This document shows, piece after piece, positions 1 through 5,142 of a stretch of 11,462 bases of DNA. Source of the stretch: an uncultured Eubacteriales bacterium (lineage in GTDB: Bacteria; Bacillota; Clostridia; Christensenellales; Aristaeellaceae). The notes beneath the pieces were generated by a model that made no database searches, was not told where the DNA came from, and saw nothing but the letters and a program-made list of their open reading frames with translations. Made by a program: the position numbers and the translations under genes. Numbering within the stretch: the stretch's first letter is position 1; the number at the start of each line of letters is the position of its first letter. The DNA is taken from contig USCW01000038.1 in the NCBI GenBank assembly GCA_900553315.1, forward strand, positions 1-11,462, given 5' to 3'.

Positions 1-125
1 GGCTCGGTTCCGCCTGAGAGGTGGGTGCGTTTCCGATAAACTGGGTTATGGTCACGGCGGCTGACAGAGCCGCCGCGACCTGCCGGCGGTGGGGTTACGG
101 TGGATGTGCCGTTATGATGGGGATC
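1..125. other. Window edge, no confident gene; possible 3' tail of an upstream plus-strand gene
   Basis: No complete gene is visible here. In plus-strand frame 1 an open stretch reads GSVPPERWVRFR and stops at TAA 37-39. This could be the last 12 codons of a gene entering from the left, but 12 residues cannot be assigned to anything. A perfect 7-bp hairpin, GGCGGCT/AGCCGCC, lies at 56-74 with a 5-nt loop. It has no T-run on either side, so it is not a standard terminator by itself. The rest, about 75-125, shows nothing I can name. Confidence 0.25.
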
Positions 126-169
126 AAAAAGGAGCTGCTGCTGATGGATGTCAGCAGCAGCGCTTTTTT
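126..169 (-). terminator. Rho-independent terminator of araC, near-symmetrical (probably bidirectional)
   Basis: A perfect 11-bp stem (GCTGCTGCTGA at 134-144, TCAGCAGCAGC at 151-161) closes a 6-nt loop. It is flanked by A5 at 126-130 and T6 at 164-169, so a U-run follows the hairpin whichever strand is transcribed. On the minus strand it begins only 3 nt after the TAA of the AraC-family gene and is its obvious terminator. The same hairpin could also stop transcription arriving from the left on the plus strand. The GCTGCTGCTG run is part of the stem and not a microsatellite. Confidence 0.85.
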
Positions 170-172
170 GAT

Positions 173-1069
173 TTACGGCGCTCCCAGCGTTCTCCGATAC
201 TTATCCGGGGTCACGCCGGTGGCTTGCTTAAAGGCACGGATCAAATTCCGGCTGCCGCCGTAGCCTACCTGCCAGCCGATCTTATCAATGGACAGCGAGG
301 TAGACAGCATCAGGGAGCGGGCATGGTTCAGCCGCACATTGGTCAGATATTTATAGGGAGTCATGCCCTTCTGGCTGGTGAAGATACGCGTATAATAGAA
401 CTTGGAGAGAAACGCCATTTCGGCAAGCTGATCCAGCGTAATGTCCTCCATATAGTGTTCGTCGATATATTGAATGGTTGCCAGCACGTTTTGGGTGCAG
501 TTGGGCAGTTGCTGCTGCTGGTAGGCGGTGGCCATGGCGCAGAATGCGTCCAGCAGGTCGAGACAGCGCACCGTTACGGTGACGGATTCATGCAGACCCG
601 CCTGCATGACGCCTGCGCGAATTTCCTGCACCAGTCCCGGAATGCGCGTGTTGCCGTGCAGATCGTAAATGGTGAAACCATTAGAATTGATCTGGCTTTC
701 ATAGTACGCACAGCAGGGGGCGGTGAAGTTCACCCATTCGTAGTCCCAATGGTCGCCCAGCGTCTCGTAGCGGTGGGCGTGAGCCAGATTCATCAGAGCC
801 ACGGTGTCCGGCTCGGCGATGTATTCCTGACCGTCCAATAGAATGCGGCCCCGCCCGCTGTGGGTAAGGAACACCTGATGCCGAAGGCAAGCATTGTCAA
901 TCCGCTGGGTAAAATGCTGCGGCCCTGCGTAGTAGTAGCCATAGCAAGAATCAGACATCATAAAGTTTCTTCTTTGTGCATCCAGCTGAACCCCATAATT
1001 AACGGAATTCTCCCTCAGATCAAGGCTGTATGTCCGACCTACTTCCCTAGTGAGGGTAATATCTACCAT
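173..1069 (-). CDS. AraC-family transcriptional regulator with N-terminal cupin-type sensor domain
   Basis: This is a 298-residue DNA-binding regulator of normal AraC-family length. Residues about 10-120 fit a cupin-like sugar-sensing beta-barrel (SGRGRILLDGQEY, then EPDTVALMNLAHAHRYE). Residues about 195-298 hold the paired helix-turn-helix domain: HTH1 around ITLDQLAEMAFLSKFYYTRIF (about 210-230) and HTH2 around SIDKIGWQVGYGGSRNLIRAFK (about 260-281), ending in the family signature TGVTPDKYRR. The frame stays open to 1342, but a near-consensus promoter at 1104-1132 lies inside that extension, so the true start is downstream. ATG 1069 lies 10 nt after AGAAGGAG. ATG 1078 is the alternative but sits only 1 nt from it. 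The gene diverges from the transporter operon, which it probably activates in response to the imported sugar. The family and fold are seen; the target and inducer are inferred. Confidence 0.93.
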   Translation of the reverse strand: MVDITLTREVGRTYSLDLRENSVNYGVQLDAQRRNFMMSDSCYGYYYAGPQHFTQRIDNACLRHQVFLTHSGRGRILLDGQEYIAEPDTVALMNLAHAHRYETLGDHWDYEWVNFTAPCCAYYESQINSNGFTIYDLHGNTRIPGLVQEIRAGVMQAGLHESVTVTVRCLDLLDAFCAMATAYQQQQLPNCTQNVLATIQYIDEHYMEDITLDQLAEMAFLSKFYYTRIFTSQKGMTPYKYLTNVRLNHARSLMLSTSLSIDKIGWQVGYGGSRNLIRAFKQATGVTPDKYRRTLGAP

Positions 1070-1079
1070 ATCTGCCATG

Positions 1080-1087
1080 CTCCTTCT
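1080..1087 (-). promoter_or_regulatory. Ribosome binding site that sets the araC start
   Basis: AGAAGGAG on the minus strand is followed by ATG 1 nt downstream (1078) and by a second in-frame ATG 10 nt downstream (1069). The 10-nt spacing is workable and the 1-nt spacing is not, so 1069 is preferred. Confidence 0.6.
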
Positions 1088-1103
1088 AAAAATGCTTGAA
1101 GTG

Positions 1104-1132
1104 ATTGTACACAATGGGGCACATTTTGTCAA
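1104..1132 (-). promoter_or_regulatory. Sigma-A-type promoter of the AraC-family gene
   Basis: On the minus strand there is a perfect -35 box TTGACA (plus positions 1127-1132), a 17-bp spacer and a -10 box TACAAT (1104-1109, 5 of 6 consensus bases). Transcription would start near 1097, leaving a leader of about 28 nt before ATG 1069. The -10 box is the left half of a short palindrome, ATTGT-AC-ACAAT (1104-1115), which could be a repressor or autoregulation site, though this is speculative. Confidence 0.8.
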
Positions 1133-1218
1133 TGCACACATGCTTGATTTTGACAGAAAATTGCTTTGAGAAATTCCATATTTTGGTTTTTGGATATTTA
1201 CGGAAATTGATAATAGCA

Positions 1219-1258
1219 ATATCTTGTCATAATATGGCAAGATATAACCTTGCCATAA
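1219..1258 (+). promoter_or_regulatory. Candidate AraC-protein operator: three CTTGYCATA half-sites
   Basis: Three copies of the same 9-base element lie within 40 bp: CTTGTCATAA at 1223-1232 (+), CTTGCCATATT read on the minus strand at 1231-1241, and CTTGCCATAA at 1249-1258 (+). The first two face each other and form a dyad with perfect 8-bp arms, ATATCTTG (1219-1226) and CAAGATAT (1238-1245). The two plus-strand copies are a direct repeat offset by 26 bp. The third copy covers the -35 box of the downstream promoter. AraC-family activators commonly bind repeated half-sites abutting the -35 box, so this is the likely binding region of the divergently encoded regulator. The repeats are seen; which protein binds them is inferred. 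Confidence 0.65.
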
Positions 1259-1278
1259 CGCCGCCCCTGCTCTATCAT
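1250..1278 (+). promoter_or_regulatory. Promoter of the transporter operon
   Basis: There is a -35 box TTGCCA (1250-1255), a 17-bp spacer and a -10 box TATCAT (1273-1278, 5 of 6 matches to TATAAT). Predicted transcription start is near 1285, giving a leader of about 36 nt. The -35 box lies inside the third CTTGCCATAA half-site, the arrangement expected for an activator that touches RNA polymerase directly. Confidence 0.6.
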
Positions 1279-1305
1279 AAATGTACATTCGAACGAGCGA
1301 TGCAG

Positions 1306-1311
1306 AGGAGG
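1306..1311 (+). promoter_or_regulatory. Ribosome binding site that sets the first permease start (GTG)
   Basis: AGGAGG is directly abutted by ATG 1312 with zero spacing, which is too close for initiation. The in-frame GTG at 1321 is 9 nt downstream and is therefore the better start. Confidence 0.55.
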
Positions 1312-1320
1312 ATGAAAGAA

Positions 1321-2250
1321 GTGTCTCAGGGAAACCGTCCAAAGAGGAAGCCTCTGCGCAGGGAACAGAAAGTGCTGCTTGCCGTGGCGATAGTCTTCAT
1401 GGTGTACATTTTCGCGTTCTGTTATGTGCCCATTGCCGGCTGGGGATTGTCCGTGTTCCGGTACAAGCCCGCCTTCGGCCTGAACTTCGCCAAGCAGAAA
1501 TTCGTGGGCTTGGATAACTTCGTGCGCATCTGGAATGAGCGCAGCGAGGTACTGCGTGTGCTGCGCAATACGCTGGCGCTTTCGGCGCTGGGCCTGATCT
1601 GCTCACCGCTGCCGATGATACTGGCGATCTTGTTCTCCGAACTGCGGAGCAAGAAATACATGAGCTTCGTGCAGACGGTGACGACCTTCCCGAACTTTAT
1701 CAGCTGGATCATCGTCTACGGCGTGTGCTACACCATCTTCTCCAACACCGGCGTGTGGGCCAACGCGGTCTATGCGCTGACGGGGCAGAAGCAGGTGATG
1801 GGCTTCCTCAGCAACGTGAACACCGCGTGGGGCTTCCAAACCTTCCTTGGACAATGGAAAGGCCTCGGCTGGAACGCCATCATCTACTGCGCGGCCATTG
1901 CGGGCATTGACGATACGCTCTACGAGGCGGCGAAGATCGACGGCGCGAACCGCTTCCAGCAGATTTGGCACGTGACCCTTCCGGGGCTGAAGGACACCTT
2001 CTTCGTGCTGTTCCTGCTGAGCATCTCGAACATTCTGTCCAGCGGCTTCGACCACTACTTTGTGTTCAACAATCCCATGGTGTCCGATAAATTGATGGTG
2101 CTCGACCTGTGGACGTATCAGCTGGGCATTGGGCAAGCGGACTACAGCTACTCCATCGCCGTGGGTATTATCAGGACCTTCGTTTCCTTGATTCTGCTGT
2201 TCACAGCCAATGGAATTTCCAAGAAGATTCGCGGCTATTCCATCGTGTAA
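1321..2250 (+). CDS. Carbohydrate ABC transporter permease, LplB type
   Basis: This is an integral-membrane subunit of a CUT1-type sugar importer, 309 residues and typical for the family. A basic N-terminus (KRKPLRREQ) precedes the first membrane segment, at about residues 17-37. Further hydrophobic segments lie near 84-106, 125-141, 180-195, 226-242 and 278-296, about six in all. The binding-protein-dependent permease EAA loop, which docks to the ATPase, is at 202-222: YEAAKIDGANRFQQIWHVTLPG. The region after it (NILSSGFDHYFVFNNPMV) is typical of LplB-type permeases paired with YtcP/LplC. GTG 1321 was chosen because of its 9-nt spacing from AGGAGG; the frame also runs upstream to 1105, but that stretch spans the promoter. 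The next permease follows after a 13-nt gap, so the two are surely co-transcribed and form a heterodimer. The substrate is not readable; an oligosaccharide is likely. Confidence 0.92.
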   Translation: MSQGNRPKRKPLRREQKVLLAVAIVFMVYIFAFCYVPIAGWGLSVFRYKPAFGLNFAKQKFVGLDNFVRIWNERSEVLRVLRNTLALSALGLICSPLPMILAILFSELRSKKYMSFVQTVTTFPNFISWIIVYGVCYTIFSNTGVWANAVYALTGQKQVMGFLSNVNTAWGFQTFLGQWKGLGWNAIIYCAAIAGIDDTLYEAAKIDGANRFQQIWHVTLPGLKDTFFVLFLLSISNILSSGFDHYFVFNNPMVSDKLMVLDLWTYQLGIGQADYSYSIAVGIIRTFVSLILLFTANGISKKIRGYSIV

Positions 2251-2263
2251 AGGAGGGTGCGTT

Positions 2264-3190
2264 ATGAAAAGAAATCCCAATAAAATTCGCCGCCGGGCGG
2301 ATGAGAAAGCCCTCCACGCGATCTCGGTTGTTCTGGTTACCATCTTCACGTTAATGTGTCTGTACCCCTTTTGGAACGTGTTCATCAACTCCATTGCCAC
2401 CAAGGCAGAGGCCGCACGGGGCGTGTACTTTTTCCCGGAGGAGCCCACTTTCTCGGTCTATGCGGACGTGCTTCGGGACGGCAAGCTGCTGCACAGCCTG
2501 CTGATCTCCGTGTCCAGAACGGTGCTTTCCACTGTCGGGTGCGTGCTCTTCTCGGCCATGTTCGCTTACCTCATGACCCAGCAGAATCTGCCCTGCCGCA
2601 AGGTGATCTACCGCTTCGCCATCATCACCATGTATGTCGGCGGCGGTCTGATTCCGTGGTATTTAGTGATGAAGCTCTACGGGCTGTACAACAACTTCTG
2701 GGTGTACGTGATCCCGAACCTGCTGGGCGTGTACTACTGCATTTTGATCAAGACGTTCATTGAAGGTCTTCCTGCGGCGCTGGAAGAGGCGGCGCGGATT
2801 GATGGCGCTGGATTCTTCACCCTGTTCTTCAGGATCATTCTTCCGCTGTCGAAGCCCATTCTCGCCACGGTCGCCTTGTATCAGGCGGTGGGACAATGGA
2901 ACTCCTACCAGGATAACTACCTGCTGGTGCAGGATCCGAACCTGCAAACCGTGCAAATGGCATTGTATAATTTTGTGCATCAGGCAGAGGCCGTTGCCAA
3001 GGCTATGCAGCAGGCGGCTCTTTCGGGCGGTAACATTGCGGATATTGCTAATTCCGCGGCGGCAAATACCACGGCGGATGCGGTGCGCAATGCAACAACC
3101 ATTTTGTCCATGCTGCCAATTATGCTGGTTTATCCCTTCCTGCAAAAGTATTTCGCCAAGGGCGTGATGCTGGGCGCGGTAAAGGGCTGA
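2264..3190 (+). CDS. Carbohydrate ABC transporter permease, LplC/YtcP type
   Basis: This is the partner permease of the preceding gene, 308 residues. Membrane segments are visible at about residues 18-38, 76-103, 117-138, 143-163, 190-208 and 280-295. The EAA loop for ATPase docking is at 174-194: EEAARIDGAGFFTLFFRIILP. The C-terminus LQKYFAKGVMLGAVKG is a hallmark of the YtcP/LplC branch. A small-residue-rich stretch (about 240-280, many Ala, Asn and Gln) sits before the last membrane segment, as is usual in this branch. AGGAGG at 2251-2256 begins directly after the previous stop codon and lies 7 nt from ATG 2264, which fixes the start and indicates tight coupling. No nucleotide-binding subunit is encoded nearby, so the pair probably uses a shared MsmX/MsmK-like ATPase (inference). 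Confidence 0.93.
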   Translation: MKRNPNKIRRRADEKALHAISVVLVTIFTLMCLYPFWNVFINSIATKAEAARGVYFFPEEPTFSVYADVLRDGKLLHSLLISVSRTVLSTVGCVLFSAMFAYLMTQQNLPCRKVIYRFAIITMYVGGGLIPWYLVMKLYGLYNNFWVYVIPNLLGVYYCILIKTFIEGLPAALEEAARIDGAGFFTLFFRIILPLSKPILATVALYQAVGQWNSYQDNYLLVQDPNLQTVQMALYNFVHQAEAVAKAMQQAALSGGNIADIANSAAANTTADAVRNATTILSMLPIMLVYPFLQKYFAKGVMLGAVKG

Positions 3191-3202
3191 CAATCACGAT
3201 TC

Positions 3203-3225
3203 ATGCCAGAGCATTTGCTCTGCAT
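3203..3225 (+). other. Intercistronic stem-loop before the binding-protein gene
   Basis: A perfect 7-bp stem, CAGAGCA (3207-3213) and TGCTCTG (3216-3222), closes on only 2 nt in its tightest fold (or 4 nt with a 6-bp stem). It extends by ATG/CAT (3203-3205 with 3223-3225) across one bulged C. No T-run follows; AAATAAAAGGAGG follows instead, so it is not a terminator. Its position in the 55-nt gap between permease and binding-protein genes suggests an RNA-processing or stability element that lets the binding protein be made in excess of the permeases. Confidence 0.6.
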
Positions 3226-3245
3226 AAATAAAAGGAGGAGAACCC

Positions 3246-5012
3246 ATGAAAAAAATCCTGTCCATCGTTCTGGCGCTGTGCATGGTGCTGGGCTGCGCTT
3301 CCGCGCTGGCCGAGAGCCCCGCTTCGCTCCAGGGCTACACCTCTACTTGGGATAACTACGGCCTGAGCAAGGAACCCATTACCATGACCATTGGCGTAGG
3401 CGCTCAAGATGTGCCCGATAGCGAAGAAAACAATATCGCGCTTGACCTGATCTATCAGGCCACGGGCATCCGCGTTCAGTTTGTCGGTTTCGATGGGGAC
3501 AAGTTTGCAGTAATGACTGCAGGCGGCGATCTGCCGGATGTGTTCAGCATGGAAGCTTCTAATGCAGCTCCTGAACTGATCGATGCGGGTCTGCTGCTGG
3601 ATATGGCTCCCTACATTGACCAGTATGGCGCAAATATCAAGCAGGTACATAGTGATTACGCCATTCCCATGGCTGAGAATCTGTATGGCGATGGTGAGCA
3701 TCTCTACTTCCTGCCTTCGAACGCTGCCTATCTGGGCGATGTTTCTCTGCCTTCCGAGCGTGGCGCGTTCGGCTACAACGTCCGTTGGGATTTGTATCAG
3801 GCGATCGGCGCTCCTTCCATCACGGATGAGAACGGCTTCAACGAGGATCTGTTCCTGGATGCGCTGGCGAAGATGCAGGCGTATGCCCGTGAAAAGACTG
3901 GCAAAGACACCATCTATGCGCTGTCTGGCTGGAACAGCTGGGGTACTGACTGGTGCGCGTTGCTGCCCTACTCTGTGAGCTGCACCTATTATCTGAATAC
4001 CTTTGGAAATCGGGTAACTGGTCTTGTGGACATCGATCCTTATGGCGACTCTAACAGCAACTACTATGGCACGCTGCGTTTCTATAACAAAGCATGGCGC
4101 ATGGGCATTCTGGATCCTGAACTGTTCACTTTGACCTTGGAACAGTATGAGGCGAAGCTGTCCATGGGTGATGTGCTGGTTGCGAACAACTCTGGGTATA
4201 CCGGCAAGAATTTGGATGCTTCCGTGACCGAGGTCTTCGGTGATGATTGCAACTTCTATGAAATCAAGGGCATGCCCTTCTACTTCTCGCTGCTGACCGA
4301 GAACTCTCCCGGCGGTTATGGCATGTTTGCGGCCGATGCCATCAATGTAAACTGCAAGTATCCCGAGCGCGCTGTGGCGCTGTTGGATTATCTGCGTTCT
4401 GATGAATTCCTGCGTACTGTTGCCTGCGGCCTGCAGGGCGTTCACTGGGACTATGATGAGACGGGTAAGCCCGTGTACATCGGTGCTGCCGCAGAGGCTT
4501 ATGCGAATGGCACTTGGACAGACTTCAAGGCTGTAGGCAATGGCAACTACATCTCCTTCCCCGTCCACAAGCTGGCGCTGGGCAACAAGGTCTGTGCAGA
4601 TGGCTACTTTGTGGACTTCACCACCTCCGCTGAGTACATTGCGGAGAAGGTTGCCAACGATAAGAGTGTGCAGGATTACCTGAAGTTCTACAATTCGGAT
4701 GCTCGCTATGTTGGCGAAGCATACAAGCAGTGGGTGGACGAGGGCATCGCGGCTGTGGCTGCCGGTTTCAATCCCAAGCTGGCGTTTACGCCTGCGCCGA
4801 GCGATGAAATGAACAGCCTGAACACGAAGTGCCAGAACTACTACAACGAAAACTGCGCTAAGGCTATCTTTGTCGATACCGTTGAGGAGAGCGAAGCGGC
4901 TATCGAGAAGATGATCTCCGATCTGAAGGCTATGGGTTGCGAGACGCTCTATCAGAGCGAAGTGGATCGCCAAACTGAGAGCCAGCGCATTGCCGCTGAG
5001 TTGGGCTTCTAA
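3246..5012 (+). CDS. Extracellular sugar-binding protein of the ABC importer (LipO/YtcQ-like)
   Basis: This is a 588-residue substrate-binding subunit, in the large class that accompanies LplB/LplC permeases. It starts with a clear export signal: MKK, a hydrophobic core (about residues 4-16), then GCASALAES. Cleavage could occur at ALA|E (about residue 22) or, as a lipoprotein, at the atypical lipobox VLG|C17. The mature N-terminus carries the usual binding-protein opening (ITMTIGVGAQD) and, at 94-100, the diagnostic GDLPDVF motif. The C-terminal part (about 500-588) is helical, with an SDEMNSLNTKCQNYYNENC stretch. ATG 3246 follows AGGAGG (3233-3238) with 7-nt spacing. The gene is last in the transporter operon and is followed by a strong terminator. 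By eye it uses more T-ending codons than the enzyme genes, perhaps reflecting high expression. It captures the oligosaccharide outside the membrane and delivers it to the two permeases; the ligand is unknown. Confidence 0.93.
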   Translation: MKKILSIVLALCMVLGCASALAESPASLQGYTSTWDNYGLSKEPITMTIGVGAQDVPDSEENNIALDLIYQATGIRVQFVGFDGDKFAVMTAGGDLPDVFSMEASNAAPELIDAGLLLDMAPYIDQYGANIKQVHSDYAIPMAENLYGDGEHLYFLPSNAAYLGDVSLPSERGAFGYNVRWDLYQAIGAPSITDENGFNEDLFLDALAKMQAYAREKTGKDTIYALSGWNSWGTDWCALLPYSVSCTYYLNTFGNRVTGLVDIDPYGDSNSNYYGTLRFYNKAWRMGILDPELFTLTLEQYEAKLSMGDVLVANNSGYTGKNLDASVTEVFGDDCNFYEIKGMPFYFSLLTENSPGGYGMFAADAINVNCKYPERAVALLDYLRSDEFLRTVACGLQGVHWDYDETGKPVYIGAAAEAYANGTWTDFKAVGNGNYISFPVHKLALGNKVCADGYFVDFTTSAEYIAEKVANDKSVQDYLKFYNSDARYVGEAYKQWVDEGIAAVAAGFNPKLAFTPAPSDEMNSLNTKCQNYYNENCAKAIFVDTVEESEAAIEKMISDLKAMGCETLYQSEVDRQTESQRIAAELGF

Positions 5013-5036
5013 GCACTAAAGCAAACCTAAGTGGAA

Positions 5037-5083
5037 GGGGGTACGGCAAAGTTACGGTTTTGCCGTGCCCCCTTTTCCTTTTT
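5037..5083 (+). terminator. Strong rho-independent terminator of the transporter operon
   Basis: A 14-bp stem (5037-5050 with 5059-5072) begins GGGGGTACGG and ends CCGTGCCCCC, with a single G-U pair and an 8-nt loop. It is followed by TTTTCCTTTTT (5073-5083). It lies 24 nt after the binding-protein stop codon and separates transporter genes from enzyme genes. Confidence 0.93.
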
Positions 5084-5110
5084 GAAAGTTAGCAAACCGA
5101 AATTTATGAA
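5082..5110 (+). promoter_or_regulatory. Candidate promoter of the enzyme operon
   Basis: There is a -35-like TTGAAA (5082-5087, 5 of 6 consensus bases), a 17-bp spacer and a -10-like TATGAA (5105-5110, 4 of 6). It begins within the T-run of the preceding terminator and would start transcription near 5117, about 26 nt before ATG 5143. The -10 box is weak, so an activator may be needed, or the enzymes may rely partly on read-through. Confidence 0.45.
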
Positions 5111-5123
5111 GCAAGAATCTTGC
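5111..5123 (+). promoter_or_regulatory. 13-bp perfect palindrome at the predicted transcription start (candidate operator)
   Basis: GCAAGA-A-TCTTGC is a perfect 6+1+6 palindrome directly after the candidate -10 box, covering the predicted start site near 5117. It contains ATCTTGC, which matches the ATCTTGY core of the half-sites upstream of the transporter operon (1221-1227), but lacks the following CATA. It may be an operator, possibly for the same regulator, or a short 5'-leader hairpin. Confidence 0.4.
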
Positions 5124-5142
5124 GGAAAAGGAGCGCTGTTGG

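Noticed and set aside
134..161. GCTGCTGCTG/CAGCAGCAG triplet run as a microsatellite
   Set aside because: The two runs are exact complements flanked by A- and T-runs, so they are the arms of a terminator.
1105..1320. N-terminal extension of the first permease upstream of GTG 1321
   Set aside because: The stretch covers the divergent operators and the predicted promoter, is AT-rich, and adds a Cys/His-rich segment unlike LplB-type permeases.
1085..1320. CcpA cre-type catabolite site in the divergent region
   Set aside because: No match close to the WTGNAANCGNWWNCA consensus could be found by eye here or in the other gaps.
1070..1342. N-terminal extension of the AraC-family frame up to 1342 (about 90 extra residues)
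   Set aside because: It spans a TTGACA-17-TACAAT promoter and a good ribosome site for ATG 1069, shows no family similarity, and would make the protein abnormally long.
3203..3245. Terminator between the second permease and the binding protein
   Set aside because: The hairpin is followed by AAATAAAAGGAGG with no T-run, so it should not terminate transcription.
3201..4973. 590-codon open frame antisense to the binding-protein gene
   Set aside because: It mirrors the codon bias of the sense gene, has no ribosome site or recognisable domain, and the sense frame has a full family match.
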